The notes under the pieces: model-generated | Seen by the model: the letters and a program-made list of their open reading frames with translations, nothing else | Databases searched by the model: none | What the model was told of the DNA's origin: nothing | Shown here: one piece after another, positions 5,699 through 6,836 of the stretch | Numbering within the stretch: position 1 is the first letter of the stretch | How the letters are laid out: each line of letters begins with the position of its first letter | Made by a program: the position numbers and the translations under genes | Assembly: GCA_947258805.1 (NCBI GenBank) | Contig: CAMYJV010000136.1 | Location: forward strand, 1-6,836 | DNA length: 6,836 bases | Origin: an uncultured Gammaproteobacteria bacterium | GTDB taxonomy: Bacteria > Pseudomonadota > Gammaproteobacteria > GCA-2729495 | Direction: 5' to 3'

Positions 5699-6252
5699 AG
5701 GCGACGCATGCTCTCGTAAGAGAGGTTATCCGGGCTTACGGGCGAGTCGCCGAACATCTTGAGACACGGCTAGTCTGGCTTGAATCGGCCTACGCAACGC
5801 TGCGGGACGGGGAATTTCTGCAGCACACCTTTCAGTTGCGCAGCGAGGTCTCCAAGGTGCGAACGAACCTGCGTCATCTTGCAAACGTGACCCGCAACCT
5901 GAATTCCCGGCGGATCGCTATCAGAGGATTTGAAGTGGCTGACTTGCCGCAGTTTCAACTGCTCGCCAGTTCCGCCGCTGACATCTTTCAACGCGTCGAC
6001 GATCTGAGCGAAAACCTCAGCGCCCTCGTTGACATGCGGCTGAACGTATCGTCATTTCAAATGAACAAGGTCATGCGGCTATTGGCAATTCTGACCGCGC
6101 TCGCGCTGATCCCGTCGGTAGCGGGCGGAATGCTTGGAATGAACCTCATGGACAGCCCCTGGCCCGCTGAGCTGCCGCAGGTTGTTTTTTGGGTGGGCAC
6201 CGGTATGGCATTCAGCCTGTACATATTCGCAATCAAGGGATGGCTGCGTTAG
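5572..6252 (+). pseudogene. CorA-type cation channel, C-terminal part, out of frame with the upstream voltage-sensor domain
   Basis: This frame is open from 5500 to TAG at 6250-6252, and coding character begins near 5572. Counting from there (226 residues), a short strand region (TGLLLVG, NVAVLV) resembles the end of the CorA N-terminal domain. Long helices follow, including the stalk helix with LNVSSFQMNKVMRLL (about 157-171). Membrane helix 1 is about 167-188, the GMN signature of the CorA family is at 189-191, helix 2 is about 202-221, and the end is KGWLR. CorA proteins carry Mg2+, Co2+ or Ni2+ as pentamers. The first 110-130 residues of a normal CorA N-terminal domain are missing. There is no ATG at a suitable place; the best internal start is GTG at 5614 with a GGAG 13 bp away. 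It is read as the 3' half of one damaged gene together with 5207-5580. Separate expression is possible but looks poor. Confidence 0.68.
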
Positions 6253-6255
6253 CAG

Positions 6256-6288
6256 CACCGCGCAGTCACTGCACATCTGCGCGAGGTG
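6256..6288 (+). terminator. Hairpin after the CorA frame, possible terminator without a clear T-run
   Basis: CACC plus GCGCAG (6256-6265) pairs with CTGCGC (6277-6282) and GGTG (6285-6288), leaving an 11-nt loop and a 2-nt bulge: ten base pairs in all. It lies 4 bp after the stop codon. No T-rich tract follows on the + strand, so it may act as an RNA-stabilising 3' end or a weak terminator rather than a standard intrinsic one. Confidence 0.4.
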
Positions 6289-6326
6289 AGATATTCTCCT
6301 GACGTCATTGGAAAGCGCAAGCTCAT

Positions 6327-6836
6327 ATGATCGTCCTGCTGGTACATGGCTGGAGCGTCACCCACACCCGCACCTACGGTGACCTGGGATCACGGCTGGA
6401 GGCGGACAGCCGGGCCGGGCGCTTGCCGAGCCTCAGCGTCCGCGACGTCTACCTCGGCAAGTACGTGAGCTTCAGCGATGAGGTCCGCCTGGAAGACATC
6501 TCCCGGGCATTCGAAGCCGCGGTGCAAAAGGAGCTGGCCCCGGAACTGGCACGCGGCGAGCGTCTCGCGGTGATCGCCCACTCCACGGGCGGGCCGGTCA
6601 TCCGCGACTGGTGGCACCGCTACTATCGGTCGCAGAATCGCCCCTGTCCCATGCGGCACCTGATCATGCTGGCGCCGGCGAATTTCGGTTCGGCGCTCGC
6701 CCAGCTGGGCAAGACCCGCATCGCCGACCTGAAGGCGTCCATCGTGGACGGGGTGGACCCGGGCATGGGCGTTCTCGACTGGCTGGAACACGGCAGCCCG
6801 GAGGCCTGGGCGCTGAACAAAGCCTGGATACTGGAC
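6327..6836 (+). CDS. Lipase-like alpha/beta hydrolase, N-terminal 170 residues (runs off the window)
   Basis: The ATG at 6327 has GGAAAG (6310-6315) 11 bp upstream, and the frame stays open to the last base. The protein begins with a strand and oxyanion-type motif, IVLLVHGWS (2-10). The nucleophile elbow is AHSTGG (84-89) with Ser86. Alanine replaces the first glycine of GxSxG, as in Bacillus lipases of the AHSMG type. LAPANFGSALAQLGK (115-129) follows, as often seen in lipase/acyltransferase-like hydrolases (conserved APANFGS). The catalytic acid and histidine lie beyond the window. There is no signal peptide, so a cytosolic esterase or lipase is likely, substrate unknown. The 74-bp gap before it holds the hairpin at 6256-6288 and a weak TATTCT -10-like element (6292-6297) without a good -35. 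Confidence 0.85.
   Translation, partial: MIVLLVHGWSVTHTRTYGDLGSRLEADSRAGRLPSLSVRDVYLGKYVSFSDEVRLEDISRAFEAAVQKELAPELARGERLAVIAHSTGGPVIRDWWHRYYRSQNRPCPMRHLIMLAPANFGSALAQLGKTRIADLKASIVDGVDPGMGVLDWLEHGSPEAWALNKAWILD

Noticed and set aside
5560..5700. Programmed -1 frameshift joining the voltage-sensor and CorA parts
   Set aside because: No slippery heptamer with a downstream pseudoknot was found near the switch, and much of the CorA N-terminal domain is missing, which points to a deletion.
3345..6252. Apparent lower GC in parts of the ion locus as a sign of horizontal transfer
   Set aside because: Some sampled lines are 43-55% GC, but others in the same genes are 60-65%. Hydrophobic membrane segments use T-rich codons, which explains much of it. 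No mobile element or boundary repeat was seen.

Overview
The window looks like chromosomal DNA from a high-GC proteobacterium, most likely a gammaproteobacterium of marine or saline type. This rests on protein families (DUF3604, a DUF432–MscS pair, a persulfide dioxygenase–rhodanese fusion, an NADP-dependent MDR reductase) and on a GC content of about 60-65% in most sampled lines. No rRNA, tRNA, CRISPR array, insertion sequence or phage gene was seen.

Layout: (1) 1-153 is the 3' end of a DUF3604 protein on the + strand. (2) 234-1241 (+) is a zinc-independent medium-chain NADP-dependent reductase. (3) 1242-2309 (-) is a persulfide dioxygenase fused to a rhodanese domain, whose stop codon abuts the stop of the reductase. 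(4) 2396-3175 (-) is a classical short-chain dehydrogenase with a TTG start and a strong Shine-Dalgarno. (5) 3345-4226 (-) is a three-helix MscS-type mechanosensitive channel, and 4233-5150 (-) is a DUF432 protein; the two are 6-15 bp apart and surely one operon. (6) Divergent from them, 5207-6252 (+) encodes four voltage-sensor-like helices in one frame and the C-terminal helical and membrane part of a CorA-type channel in another. I read this as one gene damaged by an internal deletion or frameshift near 5560-5580. (7) 6327-6836 (+) is the 5' part of a small lipase-like alpha/beta hydrolase that runs off the window.

The most interesting section is 3345-6252: MscS, DUF432 and a voltage-sensor/CorA composite transcribed divergently from a short control region that carries a perfect 7-bp inverted repeat. 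It reads as an ion or osmotic homeostasis locus in which one member has decayed, at least in this sequence. The flanking genes are ordinary metabolic and detoxification enzymes: persulfide oxidation in the bioenergetic sulfur pathway, and two carbonyl or enone reductases of unknown substrate. Nothing shows that they work with the ion locus.
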